Counted from the first letter of the stretch, positions 25,417-34,851 are shown. The stretch: 64,000 nucleotides of DNA from CAYRIY01 sp964424335 (GCA_964424335.1 CAYRIY010000001.1:1-64000), one strand, 5' to 3'. The notes: generated by a model not told the origin, from the sequence alone. Numbers and translations: made by a program.

Positions 25417-26484
25417 GTGGCATACCGAGGGATCATCGAGGCATACAGGCGTTATCTTCCCGTTGATGCGTCAACAGAAGCGGTCACGCTGCACGAAGGG
25501 AATACGCCCCTCATTCCAGTCGACAATTTAGCTCGGGCCGTTGGCATTGATGCCCGGGTCTACATAAAATACGAAGGTCTCAATCCCACAGGATCGTTTA
25601 AGGATCGCGGGATGACCATGGCTGTGACCAAAGCAAAGGAGTCGGGCTCTTCCGTTGTCATGTGCGCTTCGACGGGGAACACCTCCGCATCCGCTGCGGC
25701 GTACGCCGCCCGGGCGGGCATGAGCGCGATCGTATTGATCCCCGACGGCAACATTGCCCTTGGCAAGCTGAGTCAGGCGCTGATGCACGGCGCCCAGGTG
25801 ATCGCCGTGAAAGGCAACTTTGACGATGCCCTTCGCCTCGTGCGCACGCTGACGGAGAAGTACCCGATTACGCTGGTCAACTCGGTGAATCCTTACCGGA
25901 TCGAGGGTCAAAAGACCGCAGCGTTCGAGATTGTCGACGCGCTGGGCAAGGCGCCCGAATTCCTGTTCATTCCGGTGGGCAATGCAGGCAATATCACGGC
26001 CTATTGGAAGGGGTTTCGGGAATATCGAGCGGAAGGTCAATGCGATGAGCTACCCAAGATGATGGGGTATCAGGCGGCCGGCGCCGCACCGATCGTGCGC
26101 GGCGAACCGATTCCCAATCCAGAAACTTTGGCGACAGCGATCCGCATCGGCAATCCGGCCAGTTGGAAAGGGGCCGAGGCCGCCCGGGAAGAGTCGGGCG
26201 GTTTGATCGACGCCGTGACGGACGACGAAATTGTCGGAGCGTACCGCATGTTGGCAAAGACCGAGGGCATCTTTTGCGAGCCGGCGTCGGCCGCATCGGT
26301 CGCCGGATTGATCAAGGCGCACCGCGAGAAACGGATTCCCCAAGGCTCCGACGTCGTGTGCGTTCTGACGGGCCACGGCCTAAAAGACCCTGATCGAGCA
26401 GTGGCCGTGAGTCAGGGTGTGGAGGTGGCTGCCGCGTCGTTGGACGCGGTGGAAGAGGTCATCCGAAAGCATGCAGAGATTTAG
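25417..26484 (+). CDS. thrC: Threonine synthase
   Basis: 355 residues, GTG start 2 nt after hom. The PLP lysine is in PTGSFKDRGMTMA and the phosphate loop is PVGNAGNITAYWKGF; CASTGNTSASAAAYAARAG is also typical of the short (class II, Bacillus-type) threonine synthases. It converts O-phosphohomoserine to threonine. Confidence 0.96.
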   Translation: MAYRGIIEAYRRYLPVDASTEAVTLHEGNTPLIPVDNLARAVGIDARVYIKYEGLNPTGSFKDRGMTMAVTKAKESGSSVVMCASTGNTSASAAAYAARAGMSAIVLIPDGNIALGKLSQALMHGAQVIAVKGNFDDALRLVRTLTEKYPITLVNSVNPYRIEGQKTAAFEIVDALGKAPEFLFIPVGNAGNITAYWKGFREYRAEGQCDELPKMMGYQAAGAAPIVRGEPIPNPETLATAIRIGNPASWKGAEAAREESGGLIDAVTDDEIVGAYRMLAKTEGIFCEPASAASVAGLIKAHREKRIPQGSDVVCVLTGHGLKDPDRAVAVSQGVEVAAASLDAVEEVIRKHAEI

Positions 26485-26535
26485 CTGACGTTTTCGCACG
26501 CTCCTGGGACACGTAACTTGTGAGTGGGTGGCAAT

Positions 26536-27510
26536 GTGGAGAGGTTGACCGTCCGGGTTCCGGCGACCACAGCCAACCTCGGGCCGGGTTTTGACGCCCT
26601 TGGGATGTCGCTTGACCTTTGGAACGAATTTGAGATCACAGCGGACGACGAGACGACCGTAAACTCCCCACAGGACGCGGATGTAACGGTGATCTGCGAG
26701 GGGGAGGGTGCAACAGAACTCCCGCAAGGCCGTGATAATTTGGTCTTCCGGTCATTTGCCACGGCCTTTTCGCCCGGAGGGGTCCCTGGCCGAGTTAGAA
26801 TCGTCATTCGCAATCAGGTGCCGCTTTCGAGCGGAATGGGAAGCAGCGCTACAGCCATCGTCGGCGGCTTGGCGGGCGGGCTCAAAATCGGACTGGGCGA
26901 AGTGCCCAAAGACCGATTAATCGATCTTGCCAGCAAGATCGAAGGGCATCCGGACAACGTGGCGCCGGCGACGTTGGGCGGGCTCGTGGCTAGCGCCGTT
27001 CGCAAGGACGGCAGTGTGGAAGCGATCTCGGTACGGCCGCCTGAAGCCCTTAGGGTGTGCGTCGCCGTCCCTGACTTTTATCTGAGAACAGACCGGGCCC
27101 GCACCCGACTGCCGGAGCGAGTCTCTCGGGATGATGCAGTGTTCAACCTGGCGAGGTCGGCCTTATGGGTCGCCGCCTGCGCCACAGGCAATCTGGACGC
27201 ATTGAAGACGGCGACTGAGGACGTCCTCCACCAGCCCTACAGGAAAGACCTGATCCCCGGCCTCGAGGATGTGTTCAAGGCGGCGATGGATAGCGGCGCA
27301 TTTGGCGTTGCCCTCTCGGGCTCAGGTCCGTCGGTTGCGGCCTTCTGCTCGCATGACACCGGCGAAGCGATCGGAGAGGCGATGAGCCTAGCATTTCGCA
27401 AAGTCGGCGTCACTGCGAGGATCCTCGTCACAAGGCCGTCCACGCAAGGAGTTCAGGTAAGTGCCGCGAAGACTGCCTCTGCGGCAGGGCAAGCAAGCAA
27501 TCAAGGTTGA
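26536..27510 (+). CDS. thrB: Homoserine kinase
   Basis: About 324 residues. The N-terminal VRVPATTANLGPGFDALG and the GHMP ATP-binding loop PLSSGMGSSATAIVGG are classic ThrB motifs, with the C-terminal GVALSGSGPSVAAF glycine-rich motif. It phosphorylates homoserine for ThrC. GTG 26536 was preferred because GGGTGG lies just upstream; GTG 26524 would add four residues. Confidence 0.95.
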   Translation: MERLTVRVPATTANLGPGFDALGMSLDLWNEFEITADDETTVNSPQDADVTVICEGEGATELPQGRDNLVFRSFATAFSPGGVPGRVRIVIRNQVPLSSGMGSSATAIVGGLAGGLKIGLGEVPKDRLIDLASKIEGHPDNVAPATLGGLVASAVRKDGSVEAISVRPPEALRVCVAVPDFYLRTDRARTRLPERVSRDDAVFNLARSALWVAACATGNLDALKTATEDVLHQPYRKDLIPGLEDVFKAAMDSGAFGVALSGSGPSVAAFCSHDTGEAIGEAMSLAFRKVGVTARILVTRPSTQGVQVSAAKTASAAGQASNQG

Positions 27511-27534
27511 TATAGAAAATCGGAGGCGTGTAGC

Positions 27535-28782
27535 TTGGCGATCGTTGTGCAGAAGTTTGGCGGAAGCTCAGTTGCGAATCCCGACCGCATCAAGGCCGTT
27601 GCAAAGCGGGTCGTGGAAACGAAAGCGTTGGGGAATCAAGTCGTCGTAGTGGTCTCCGCATTGGGCGACACGACGGACGAGTTGATTGAGCTCGCCCGCC
27701 AGATTTCCGACCGACCGCCAAGGCGCGAGATGGATATGTTGCTTGCGACCGGAGAGCAAATCTCCATCGCCCTCCTTGCAATGGCGATCAACGAATTGGG
27801 GGAGCCGGTCATCTCGCTGACGGGCGCTCAAGGTGGCATTATCACGGACGGCACCCACACGAAGGCCAAGATCTTGCAGATCAATCCTGAACGTGTCAGG
27901 AAGGAACTCGACGCGGGAAAGATCGTAATCGTCGCCGGCTTTCAAGGGATCACGTCCACGCAGGACATCACGACCCTCGGGCGGGGCGGCTCGGACACGA
28001 CGGGTGTAGCCCTTGCGGCCGCTTTGAAGGCGAATGTTTGCGAGATTTTTACCGATGTGGACGGCGTGTACACCGCCGATCCCCGGGTGGTGCCCTCGGC
28101 CCGCAAGCTGCTTGATGTCTCCTACGGGGAAATGCTCGAGATGGCGAGTCTCGGGGCGGGCGTCTTGCAGCCGCGCTCCGTGGAGTTTGCGTCCCAGTAC
28201 GGTGTCTCCATTCACGTGCGGTCGAGTTTCAACCATACCGAAGGGACGATTGTTCGGGAGGAACGAGTTGTGGAGAAGGATATGGTAGTTGTGGGCGTCG
28301 CCCACGACGTGAATGTTGCCAAGGTAACGATCGTGAACGTTCCCGATCGACCCGGGGTTGCGTACCGGATCTTTTCGAAGTTGGCTGAGGACCAAGTGAA
28401 CGTCGACATGATCGTCCAGACGACCAAGCAACAAAACACCGCCGATTTGATTTTCAGCATCAGCCGGGACGACCTTCGCCGGGCCAAGGAGATCGTGGAC
28501 GAGGTAGCAAAGGACCTGGGAGCCGAGAAGGTGCTGGTCGACGACAACGTGGCCAAGGTGAGCATCGTGGGCGCCGGCATGGTGAGCAATCCCGGCGTCG
28601 CGGCCAAGATGTTCGAGGCGCTCGCGACCAACGACATCAACATCATGGTGATCTCGACTTCGGAAATCAAGGTCTCCTGTCTGGTGCAGGCGGGCGATGT
28701 GCTCAAGGCCGTGCGGGTCATTCACGACGCATTCGGGCTCGAGCGGGTCGAGCAAGGCGTGAACAACCAAGCTACTCCGTAG
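27535..28782 (+). CDS. lysC: Aspartate kinase
   Basis: 415 residues, TTG start. The kinase domain opens with VVQKFGGSSVANPDRIKAVA and includes LGRGGSDTTGVALAAALKA and FTDVDGVYTADPR. Two C-terminal ACT domains (VNVPDRPGVAYRIFSKLAED; VGAGMVSNPGVAAKMFEAL) form the allosteric site, as in LysC/lysine-threonine sensitive enzymes. It catalyses the first step of the aspartate family. As the last gene of the threonine operon it feeds both the lysine (lysA at base 1) and threonine branches. Confidence 0.96.
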   Translation: MAIVVQKFGGSSVANPDRIKAVAKRVVETKALGNQVVVVVSALGDTTDELIELARQISDRPPRREMDMLLATGEQISIALLAMAINELGEPVISLTGAQGGIITDGTHTKAKILQINPERVRKELDAGKIVIVAGFQGITSTQDITTLGRGGSDTTGVALAAALKANVCEIFTDVDGVYTADPRVVPSARKLLDVSYGEMLEMASLGAGVLQPRSVEFASQYGVSIHVRSSFNHTEGTIVREERVVEKDMVVVGVAHDVNVAKVTIVNVPDRPGVAYRIFSKLAEDQVNVDMIVQTTKQQNTADLIFSISRDDLRRAKEIVDEVAKDLGAEKVLVDDNVAKVSIVGAGMVSNPGVAAKMFEALATNDINIMVISTSEIKVSCLVQAGDVLKAVRVIHDAFGLERVEQGVNNQATP

Positions 28783-28786
28783 GATA

Positions 28787-28815
28787 TTGCCCTTTGTCCG
28801 TGCATGTGGTACAAT
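28787..28815 (+). promoter_or_regulatory. Promoter of tRNA-Pro
   Basis: TTGCCC (28787-28792), a 17-nt spacer and TACAAT (28810-28815) preceded by TGG, an extended -10. It sits about 48 nt upstream of the tRNA. Confidence 0.7.
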
Positions 28816-28862
28816 TGGCGATGTTCGGCGCTCTAAGTGTACCGATCGCTTGAGCGTGTCCG

Positions 28863-28940
28863 CGGGCTGTGGCGCAGCTTGGTTAGCGCGCTAGACTGGG
28901 GGTCTAGAGGCCGCGAGTTCGAATCTCGCCAGCCCGACCA
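28863..28940 (+). tRNA. tRNA-Pro (anticodon GGG)
   Basis: A full cloverleaf can be drawn: acceptor CGGGCTG/CAGCCCG, anticodon stem CTAGA/TCTAG around loop CTGGGGG (anticodon GGG, proline), and T-arm GCGAG-TTCGAAT-CTCGC. CCA is encoded at 28938-28940. It has its own promoter and terminator. Confidence 0.95.
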
Positions 28941-28951
28941 ACATTATGAAG

Positions 28952-28990
28952 GCGCCCCACTTGGAGTCCATCTCCGAGTGGGGCGCTTTC
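28952..28990 (+). terminator. Terminator after tRNA-Pro, possibly bidirectional
   Basis: GCGCCCCACT and AGTGGGGCGC pair around a GGAG/CTCC inner stem, followed by TTTC. The minus-strand gene at 29020 ends just beyond, so the hairpin may serve both strands. Confidence 0.8.
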
Positions 28991-29019
28991 GCGCGCATGG
29001 CGTGTGCCTTTTTAGCGCG

Positions 29020-29763
29020 CTACGGCTCGATCGCGCCGATCCACTTTTCGTAGAGCGCTTGGTACGTGCCGTCGGCCCTCAGGGCGGCCAAGGCCTCGTT
29101 GATTCTCTGAATTAGCTCGGTCTCGCCTTTTCGCGCCGCGATCCCGTAAGGCTCGGCTGTAACCCGATCTCCGGCCAATCGAAACTGGTCGGGTCGCCTT
29201 TGGACCTCGCTCGCTGCGAAAATTTCGTCGCTCAAGGCTGCGTCGACCTCTCCGGATTCGAGGGCCGTGAAGACATCGGACCACTCGTCAAAGTAGACGA
29301 TCCGGTCAAGGGCGAGCGCTACGGCCGCGTCGACACTGGTGGTACCTGACCGAACGGCTACCTTCTTGCCGATCAAATCCTCGGGCCCGCGGATGCTCGG
29401 ATCGTCTGCCCTTGCTACGATCACCTGTCCGGTGACGAAATAGGGCTCGGAGAGCTCCATCACCTCGGCGCGCGCCTCAGTGATCGAAAGCGCCGAGACA
29501 ATCACGTCAAACTCACCATCGAACAGCCTGTTGAAGATGTTGTCCCACGGCGAATGAACGATCTCTACGTCCACGTTCATTGTGGCGCCAATCGCCTTGA
29601 TGAGCTCGATATCAAATCCGGTCGGCTCACCGGTCGAAGGATCGATGTACTCGAATGGAGGGAAGGTTATATCCGACCCGACCTTTAATGTCTCGGCCGA
29701 CACAACCCCGGTAATCAAAAGCGCGGCAAGGAAGACGGTCAAACAACGAATCCATTGTGTCAA
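29020..29763 (-). CDS. Polar amino acid type ABC substrate-binding protein (orphan)
   Basis: About 247 residues. TTG 29763 was chosen because GGAGG lies 8 nt upstream and the protein then begins with a good signal peptide (WIRCLTVFLAALLITGVVSAE). The mature part is a type 3 solute-binding protein: LKVGSDITFPPFEY, GFDIELIKAIG, FDVIVSALSITEAR, LIGKKVAVRSGTT and VDAALSD. It binds a small polar ligand outside the membrane. No permease or ATPase gene is adjacent, so it may share the transporter of another locus or act as a sensor. Confidence 0.88.
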   Translation of the reverse strand: MTQWIRCLTVFLAALLITGVVSAETLKVGSDITFPPFEYIDPSTGEPTGFDIELIKAIGATMNVDVEIVHSPWDNIFNRLFDGEFDVIVSALSITEARAEVMELSEPYFVTGQVIVARADDPSIRGPEDLIGKKVAVRSGTTSVDAAVALALDRIVYFDEWSDVFTALESGEVDAALSDEIFAASEVQRRPDQFRLAGDRVTAEPYGIAARKGETELIQRINEALAALRADGTYQALYEKWIGAIEP

Positions 29764-29948
29764 GTTAGAAACCTCCAAATTGCTTAGGATCGCACGAGTG
29801 ATCGCTTCGCTTTTTATTTTTCGCCTCCTTGAATGTCGGACGCACTTTTTTGCCGAGCGCGATGGGCCAAATGCGAGGAGTGACGCTGATAGACAAGCTT
29901 GAAGGGGCGTGACCTGTATGTTATCTTGGTAACGGGTGATAACAAATT

Positions 29949-32249
29949 ATGACTTCGTTCCCAAAAATATCCAAGTCGATTGTGGTTTCTGTGTTTCTCT
30001 CGATGGCACTATTTTCTGTAGGCATTGCACACGCGTCCCATCCCCTCGAGGGCGAATGGCTCGGAGCGATCGAGTTGCCCGGCGCCTCGCTCGACGTGGT
30101 GGTCCGGTTCGACCGGAACGATGAAGGTTGGGACGGAACGGCGGACCTACCCCAGCAAGGGGCCTTCGGCATCCCTCTGACGGGAATTGTCGTGGAAGAT
30201 GCTCATATTCAATTTACGCTTGCGGGCGTGCCCGGTGACCCGACATTTGCAGGTGTGCTCTCGGATGGGAGAGTCGAGGGCACATTTACCCAGTCCGGAC
30301 TCGATTTTCCGTTCGCACTCATTCGAGATGTCGAGGGACAACCCGACTCGGCGATGTTGCCAACTGAGTACGTCGATCCGGCCGGAAAGTTCAGCTTTCC
30401 GATCCCGACCAATTGGACAGCCTCGGATGAGGGAAGTCACGCGGTCGTGAGAGACCCCGACGGCGGCATATCGATCGCGGTACTGGCGCTGCTCGGAGAG
30501 GACGCCGAGTCCGCGGTCAATGAAGCGTGGGAGCTTGTCCATCCCGCCATTGGTCTCGAGGTGACGAACGTCCTCGAACCTCCTTCCCAGGCAGGCGTCG
30601 AAAAGACGATTGTCGTCAATTACCGGACAAAGGAAAACCGGATTTATCAGGCGATCGCTCAAGTTCACGACGGAATCGTCTACATCATGCTGATCGATGC
30701 TGAGATCACAGCATTGCAGCGCCGCAACGCACAGCTCCAAATCGTGGCGACCGGGTTTAAGATCCTTGCGTTGGATGAGGACGATCTTTCAAATGAAGAG
30801 CCTCTCGCCGCCGCAGACGTGCTCGATGAGTTTGAGGCATTTGTCGTCAAAAATCTGGAGGCTTTTGGCATTCCAGGCGCGGCTGTCGCGGTGGTGCAAG
30901 GGGGCGAGACGGTCTATCTAAACGGTTTTGGGGTGATCGAGGCCGGAAGTGATCGCCCGGTCACGCCCGATACCCAAATGATGATCGGGTCGACCGGAAA
31001 GACGATGACGACGCTTCTGCTCGCCACGCTGGTCGACGAAGGGGTGATCAATTGGGAGACGCCGGTGATCGAGGTGTTGCCGGAGTTTGCGGTGGCCGAC
31101 CCTGAGCTCTCCCAAACGATTACGATTCAAAACCTCGTATGCGCCTGTACCGGCGTGCCCAGGCGCGATTTCGAACTCATGTTCGGCGCTGACAAGCTCA
31201 CCGCCGAAGACGTAATTCTCTCCCTAAAGACCTTTCAGTTCTTTACGGAATTCGGCGAGGCGTTTCATTACAGCAACCAACTCGTCGCGACGGCCGGGTA
31301 CGCGGCAGCGTCTGCGGTCGGCTCGCCCTTTGGCGCGCTTTACGAGGGGTATGAGAAGCTCGTTCAAGAGCGCGTCTTCGACCCGATCGGAATGACAAAT
31401 ACCACCCTCTCGTTCGAGCAAGTCAAGGCGCGCGGCGAATATGCGATGCCGCATCAGTTTGACCTCGGGTCCGACGGCTACGTAGCAATCGACGTCGATG
31501 CAGAAAGGATGCTGACACCGGTAGCGCCTGCGGGCACCCATTGGTCCACCGCTCGAGATCTCGCCAACTACATGATCACGCAGTTGGCCGTCGGCGTGGC
31601 TCCCTCCGGCACGCGCGTGGTCTCGGAAGCAAACCTACGCACGACGTGGGAACCCCAAGTGGCGATGACGTCCACCGACAGCTACGGCTTAGGCTGGATG
31701 GTCGGAACGTACAAAGGCGTTCCCGTCATCTATCACGGAGGGAACACTCTGGGCTTTACAAGCGACTTTGCCTTTTGGCCATCGCTTGACCTTGGCGTGC
31801 TCGTCGTCACCAATGCGCAAGGCTCGAACGCCTTCAATGAATTGGTCCGTGTGCGCCTCTTCGAGCTCGTCTTTGGCTTGGACGCCGAAAGCGAGAAGGC
31901 CATCGCATTCCTGCTCGAGCAGCAAAGCGAATCGATTGCAAAGCTCAAGAGTCAAATTCAAGATCGCGTCGATGTCGACGAAGTGCTCGAGTTCCTCGGG
32001 AGGTACACGAACTCCGAGTTAGGCGAGATCCTCCTCGAACTGGACGGGGAGCGGCTCATATTCGACGCCGGGTGGTTCCGTTCAGAGGCGCGGCCCATCG
32101 TCGATTCGCTGGGCGAACCTGCCGGCTATTTCACGTACGATCCACCGGTTATCGGGCTGACGTTCGATCTCCTCAAGGACGACGAGGGCCGCCCGGTTGT
32201 GCGAATCGGCGAGGGCGTCGTATCCTACGAGTTTGTCATGATCGAGTAG
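29949..32249 (+). CDS. Secreted serine hydrolase, beta-lactamase (class C/PBP4*) family
   Basis: 766 residues. A signal peptide (IVVSVFLSMALFSVGIAHAS) is followed by an N-terminal beta-rich region of about 260 residues of unknown type. The beta-lactamase-like domain has SxxK in IGSTGKTMTTLL (near residue 350), YxN in HYSNQLVAT and HGGNTLGFTSDF. A C-terminal domain of about 120 residues follows. Such proteins are usually esterases or D-amino peptidases outside the cell, not antibiotic resistance enzymes. The start overlaps an inverted repeat (GTTATC/GATAAC, 29920-29943) that could affect translation. Confidence 0.88.
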   Translation: MTSFPKISKSIVVSVFLSMALFSVGIAHASHPLEGEWLGAIELPGASLDVVVRFDRNDEGWDGTADLPQQGAFGIPLTGIVVEDAHIQFTLAGVPGDPTFAGVLSDGRVEGTFTQSGLDFPFALIRDVEGQPDSAMLPTEYVDPAGKFSFPIPTNWTASDEGSHAVVRDPDGGISIAVLALLGEDAESAVNEAWELVHPAIGLEVTNVLEPPSQAGVEKTIVVNYRTKENRIYQAIAQVHDGIVYIMLIDAEITALQRRNAQLQIVATGFKILALDEDDLSNEEPLAAADVLDEFEAFVVKNLEAFGIPGAAVAVVQGGETVYLNGFGVIEAGSDRPVTPDTQMMIGSTGKTMTTLLLATLVDEGVINWETPVIEVLPEFAVADPELSQTITIQNLVCACTGVPRRDFELMFGADKLTAEDVILSLKTFQFFTEFGEAFHYSNQLVATAGYAAASAVGSPFGALYEGYEKLVQERVFDPIGMTNTTLSFEQVKARGEYAMPHQFDLGSDGYVAIDVDAERMLTPVAPAGTHWSTARDLANYMITQLAVGVAPSGTRVVSEANLRTTWEPQVAMTSTDSYGLGWMVGTYKGVPVIYHGGNTLGFTSDFAFWPSLDLGVLVVTNAQGSNAFNELVRVRLFELVFGLDAESEKAIAFLLEQQSESIAKLKSQIQDRVDVDEVLEFLGRYTNSELGEILLELDGERLIFDAGWFRSEARPIVDSLGEPAGYFTYDPPVIGLTFDLLKDDEGRPVVRIGEGVVSYEFVMIE

Positions 32250-32273
32250 GATCGAAAAGAGATCGAGGCGGGC

Positions 32274-32780
32274 TTAAGGGAACATTGGCCGGGGCCGAAG
32301 GGCCTCGGCCAATGCGCTTAGTAGCTGGCCGCCGTAAAACGAGGCTCGATCCGCGACCGTCCTGTACCACGGCTCATCCGGCTTGAGATCGGAGCCCGCG
32401 CTGGCGGGCTCGTAGGCGGGATCCGAATGGGGAAGGGGATCGGCGGCGAGTCCCACCATGGCCTGACTTCCAAGTTGGCGCGCGCTTTGGTCTGCGACCG
32501 CCTGTTCGTAAGATTGTCTCAAGTGCGCGAGGTCGTTTGCAAGCGCCTCGACATCGGATCGTGATGCTGTGTGGCCGAGTTCGGATTGAAGCGCGAGGAT
32601 CTGCGAGACCATCGATGCATTGGTTGCTCGTAATGCGCCGATCTCATCGTAAAGATCAACAAAGGCTGCGCCAAAAAAGAGGAGCGTAAAAAGCCACAAG
32701 AGGAGTAGTAGCGATACGGCCCGCTTGAGCGGCTTTCGCTTGCGCCGTCGATTTCGATGTTGCTCTTTTTGCTTTGCCAC
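32274..32780 (-). CDS. Unknown single-pass membrane protein with coiled coil
   Basis: 168 residues from GTG 32780 (GGAAGG upstream). A strongly basic N-terminus (KQKEQHRNRRRKRKPLKR) precedes one membrane helix (LLLLLWLFTLLFFGAAFV), then a coiled-coil-like stretch (IGALRATNASMVSQILALQS to LAHLRQSYEQAV) and a proline-rich tail. The layout recalls FtsL/DivIC-like proteins, but no family motif is recognised. Its 3' end contains the hairpin at 32283-32314. Confidence 0.65.
   Translation of the reverse strand: MAKQKEQHRNRRRKRKPLKRAVSLLLLLWLFTLLFFGAAFVDLYDEIGALRATNASMVSQILALQSELGHTASRSDVEALANDLAHLRQSYEQAVADQSARQLGSQAMVGLAADPLPHSDPAYEPASAGSDLKPDEPWYRTVADRASFYGGQLLSALAEALRPRPMFP
32283..32314. terminator. 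Hairpin between convergent genes
   Basis: CATTGGCC and GGCCAATG are inverted arms extended by GGGGCC/GGGCCTC with one mismatch. It lies 34 nt after the stop of the serine hydrolase gene and inside the last codons of the convergent gene. It lacks a T-tract, so termination is uncertain. Confidence 0.4.
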
Positions 32781-32906
32781 GGCCAAAACCTTCCAAGACG
32801 TCCAGTCCCCACCGAACGTCGGTCCCCACCGTCGGACCCGTCTTAACATTTTCGAAGGATTCTGGCTCTAAAGCAGGAAATCCTCTACCCCTTTCGCACG
32901 TGGGAA

Positions 32907-33812
32907 TCAGATGGCGGTTCGCTGACGTCTGTATTGAAGGGGCGTAAGGCCGGTCTCCTGGCGAAAAACTCGGCAAAAGTACTGGACGCTGCTAAATCCC
33001 GCCGCTTCTGCCACCGACTCGATCGAACCACTTTCGAGTAGGAGTCGCTTTGCCCAGGAGATGCGCTCTTTCACCATGAACCGCTTTGGCGACTCGCCCG
33101 TTCCTGCTCGAAAAAGCTCGGCGAAATAAGTCGGATGGAAGTTGCAAAGGCGCGCCAGATCGTCCACGCGCCATGGTGTGGTCGGTTTTTCTCGGATCGC
33201 TTCGAGCGCGGGGCGTACCTTGGCGAGCGCCTCGCCACGAAGCGGCGGTCCTGCATTATGGCGCGCAATTCTCACGAGGAGCGCTCCGAGAAGTCCGCTC
33301 AGGACGGAAGGGTAGCCCGGTTTTTGAGCGTCAAACTCCCGTACGATTTCGACGAACTGCGCTTCGAAATCGCCGGCCGACGCTGCGTGCGGGAAGTCGA
33401 GCTCTCCGTAGCCTTCGAGGTGGACTCGGTACGTTCTCGGACGGCGCACGAGCTCTTGTTCGTGGACGTTTCGAATTCCTTTCCTCGGGTGGACCGGGTC
33501 CGGCGTACAGGCGTCCCAATCAAAGTGAACCGATATGAACGAGACAGGGCTTTCCCCACACACGATGTGGTGGGGCGAGTCGGCGCCATAAAAGACGAGA
33601 TCGCCCCGCTCCAATTGGCAAACAACCGGTCCGAGCCGCACGGTCATATTCCCTGAAATGATGTAAATAAGCTGGGAGTCAGAGATGATCCGCGGCCCCC
33701 ACGAATGCCCGGGCGCAACCCGGAGGCGCGCGGCAAGATTTACTCGCGGTCGGAGACGGTACAGGCTCTGAAGCGTTGCGATTGGTGTTTGTGGATGGTA
33801 TTGGTCCGCCAT
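32907..33812 (-). CDS. AraC family transcriptional regulator with cupin sensor
   Basis: 301 residues. The N-terminal half is cupin-like (HSWGPRIISDSQLIYIISG, LERGDLVFYGADSPHHI), a typical sugar-sensing domain. The C-terminal AraC DNA-binding domain has two helix-turn-helix units: WRVDDLARLCNFHPTYFAEL and IESVAEAAGFSSVQYFCRVF followed by GLTPLQYRR. It is divergent from the PhyH-type gene and probably controls it and the downstream genes. Two AAATCTGC repeats one helical turn apart lie in the shared promoter region. Confidence 0.92.
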   Translation of the reverse strand: MADQYHPQTPIATLQSLYRLRPRVNLAARLRVAPGHSWGPRIISDSQLIYIISGNMTVRLGPVVCQLERGDLVFYGADSPHHIVCGESPVSFISVHFDWDACTPDPVHPRKGIRNVHEQELVRRPRTYRVHLEGYGELDFPHAASAGDFEAQFVEIVREFDAQKPGYPSVLSGLLGALLVRIARHNAGPPLRGEALAKVRPALEAIREKPTTPWRVDDLARLCNFHPTYFAELFRAGTGESPKRFMVKERISWAKRLLLESGSIESVAEAAGFSSVQYFCRVFRQETGLTPLQYRRQRTAI

Positions 33813-33852
33813 TTTGGAAAGACATTCAAAGCACAGCGACACTTTTCCTGTG

Positions 33853-33870
33853 AAATCTGCAAAAATCTGC
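33853..33870 (+). promoter_or_regulatory. Candidate AraC-type operator
   Basis: AAATCTGC at 33853-33860 is repeated exactly at 33863-33870, a 10-bp period. Direct half-sites one helical turn apart upstream of a divergent AraC gene suit the binding mode of that family. No experimental support exists here. Confidence 0.5.
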
Positions 33871-33956
33871 GGGAATGGGTCAATGACATGACCTGCGGGA
33901 GCTGATAGCGTAGAGAGTGTAAGAAAGTGCCATATATATGAATGGAGGTCGGCAGG

Positions 33957-34790
33957 TTGCTCACGGACGCACAAGTGCGGGAGTTTGACGAACTGGGATT
34001 TGTGAAAGGCGGTCGCGTCTTAAGCGACGAGCAAGTCGACAGGCTGCGGGAAGAACTCCAACTGGTCATGGAAGGCAAGTCGGTGGAAAAGCCGGTCCTT
34101 AATCGCAATCTTCTGGACGGAAGCGACTACGGTATGAGCATCTCCGAAAAGGAGACGGTCGTTCAGATCGTTAACATCTGGATGGCGAGCAAAGCGTTTT
34201 TTGAGCACGCGGCCAATCCACAGATCTGCGCCGATGTCGCTCGGCTCGCACGTACCGACACGCTCCGCATCTGGCACGATCAGGTGCAGTACAAACCGCC
34301 TATAACCGGAGGTCCCACGCGCTGGCATCAAGACCACCCCGCATGGCCGATCATACAGCCTCCGGATCTCGTGAGCGCCTGGGTCGCGCTCGACGATGCT
34401 ACGATCGAGAACGGGTGCATGTGGATGGTCCCCTACAGCCATAGGTGGGGCAACCATGACCGGCAGTTGGCCGCCGACGAAAACTTCATGCCCTATCACA
34501 AGCAACCGGAGATGCTTCCACCCGACGCCAAGATCGAAGCCGTTCCATTTGAAATCAAGAAAGGTCACGTTGGGTACCATCACTGTCTCACGTGGCACGG
34601 AAGCCCGCACAATCGTTCTCAGAGGAAGCGAAGGGCCATCGCCGTGCACTACATGCCCGGACACACCCGTTACGAACCGACAGGCTCGCATCCGATGGAG
34701 CCGTTTGTGTCGGTAAAAGCAGGTGAAATCCTAACCGGCGATTACTTCCCCGTCGTATACGAAAAGGTCCAATCTCGGGGCACAGCCTGA
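33957..34790 (+). CDS. Phytanoyl-CoA dioxygenase (PhyH) family protein
   Basis: About 277 residues from TTG 33957, with GGAGG 8 nt upstream; ATG 33942 is the alternative. The Fe(II)/2-oxoglutarate facial triad is visible as HxD in TRWHQDHPAW and the distal histidine in CLTWHGSPHN. Bacterial members hydroxylate diverse small molecules using oxygen and 2-oxoglutarate, so the substrate is unknown. Context (AraC, ROK and sugar-type genes) suggests carbohydrate-derived compounds, by inference only. Confidence 0.87.
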   Translation: MLTDAQVREFDELGFVKGGRVLSDEQVDRLREELQLVMEGKSVEKPVLNRNLLDGSDYGMSISEKETVVQIVNIWMASKAFFEHAANPQICADVARLARTDTLRIWHDQVQYKPPITGGPTRWHQDHPAWPIIQPPDLVSAWVALDDATIENGCMWMVPYSHRWGNHDRQLAADENFMPYHKQPEMLPPDAKIEAVPFEIKKGHVGYHHCLTWHGSPHNRSQRKRRAIAVHYMPGHTRYEPTGSHPMEPFVSVKAGEILTGDYFPVVYEKVQSRGTA

Positions 34791-34851
34791 CGGTTTTTGC
34801 GCCGATCCGCCGAATATGTAACGAACGTACTAGTTCGTGGAGGCGATATGG

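Noticed and set aside
27568..28770. A 400-codon open frame opposite lysC
   Set aside because: A shadow of the high-GC codon pattern of lysC, with no homology pattern or ribosome site.
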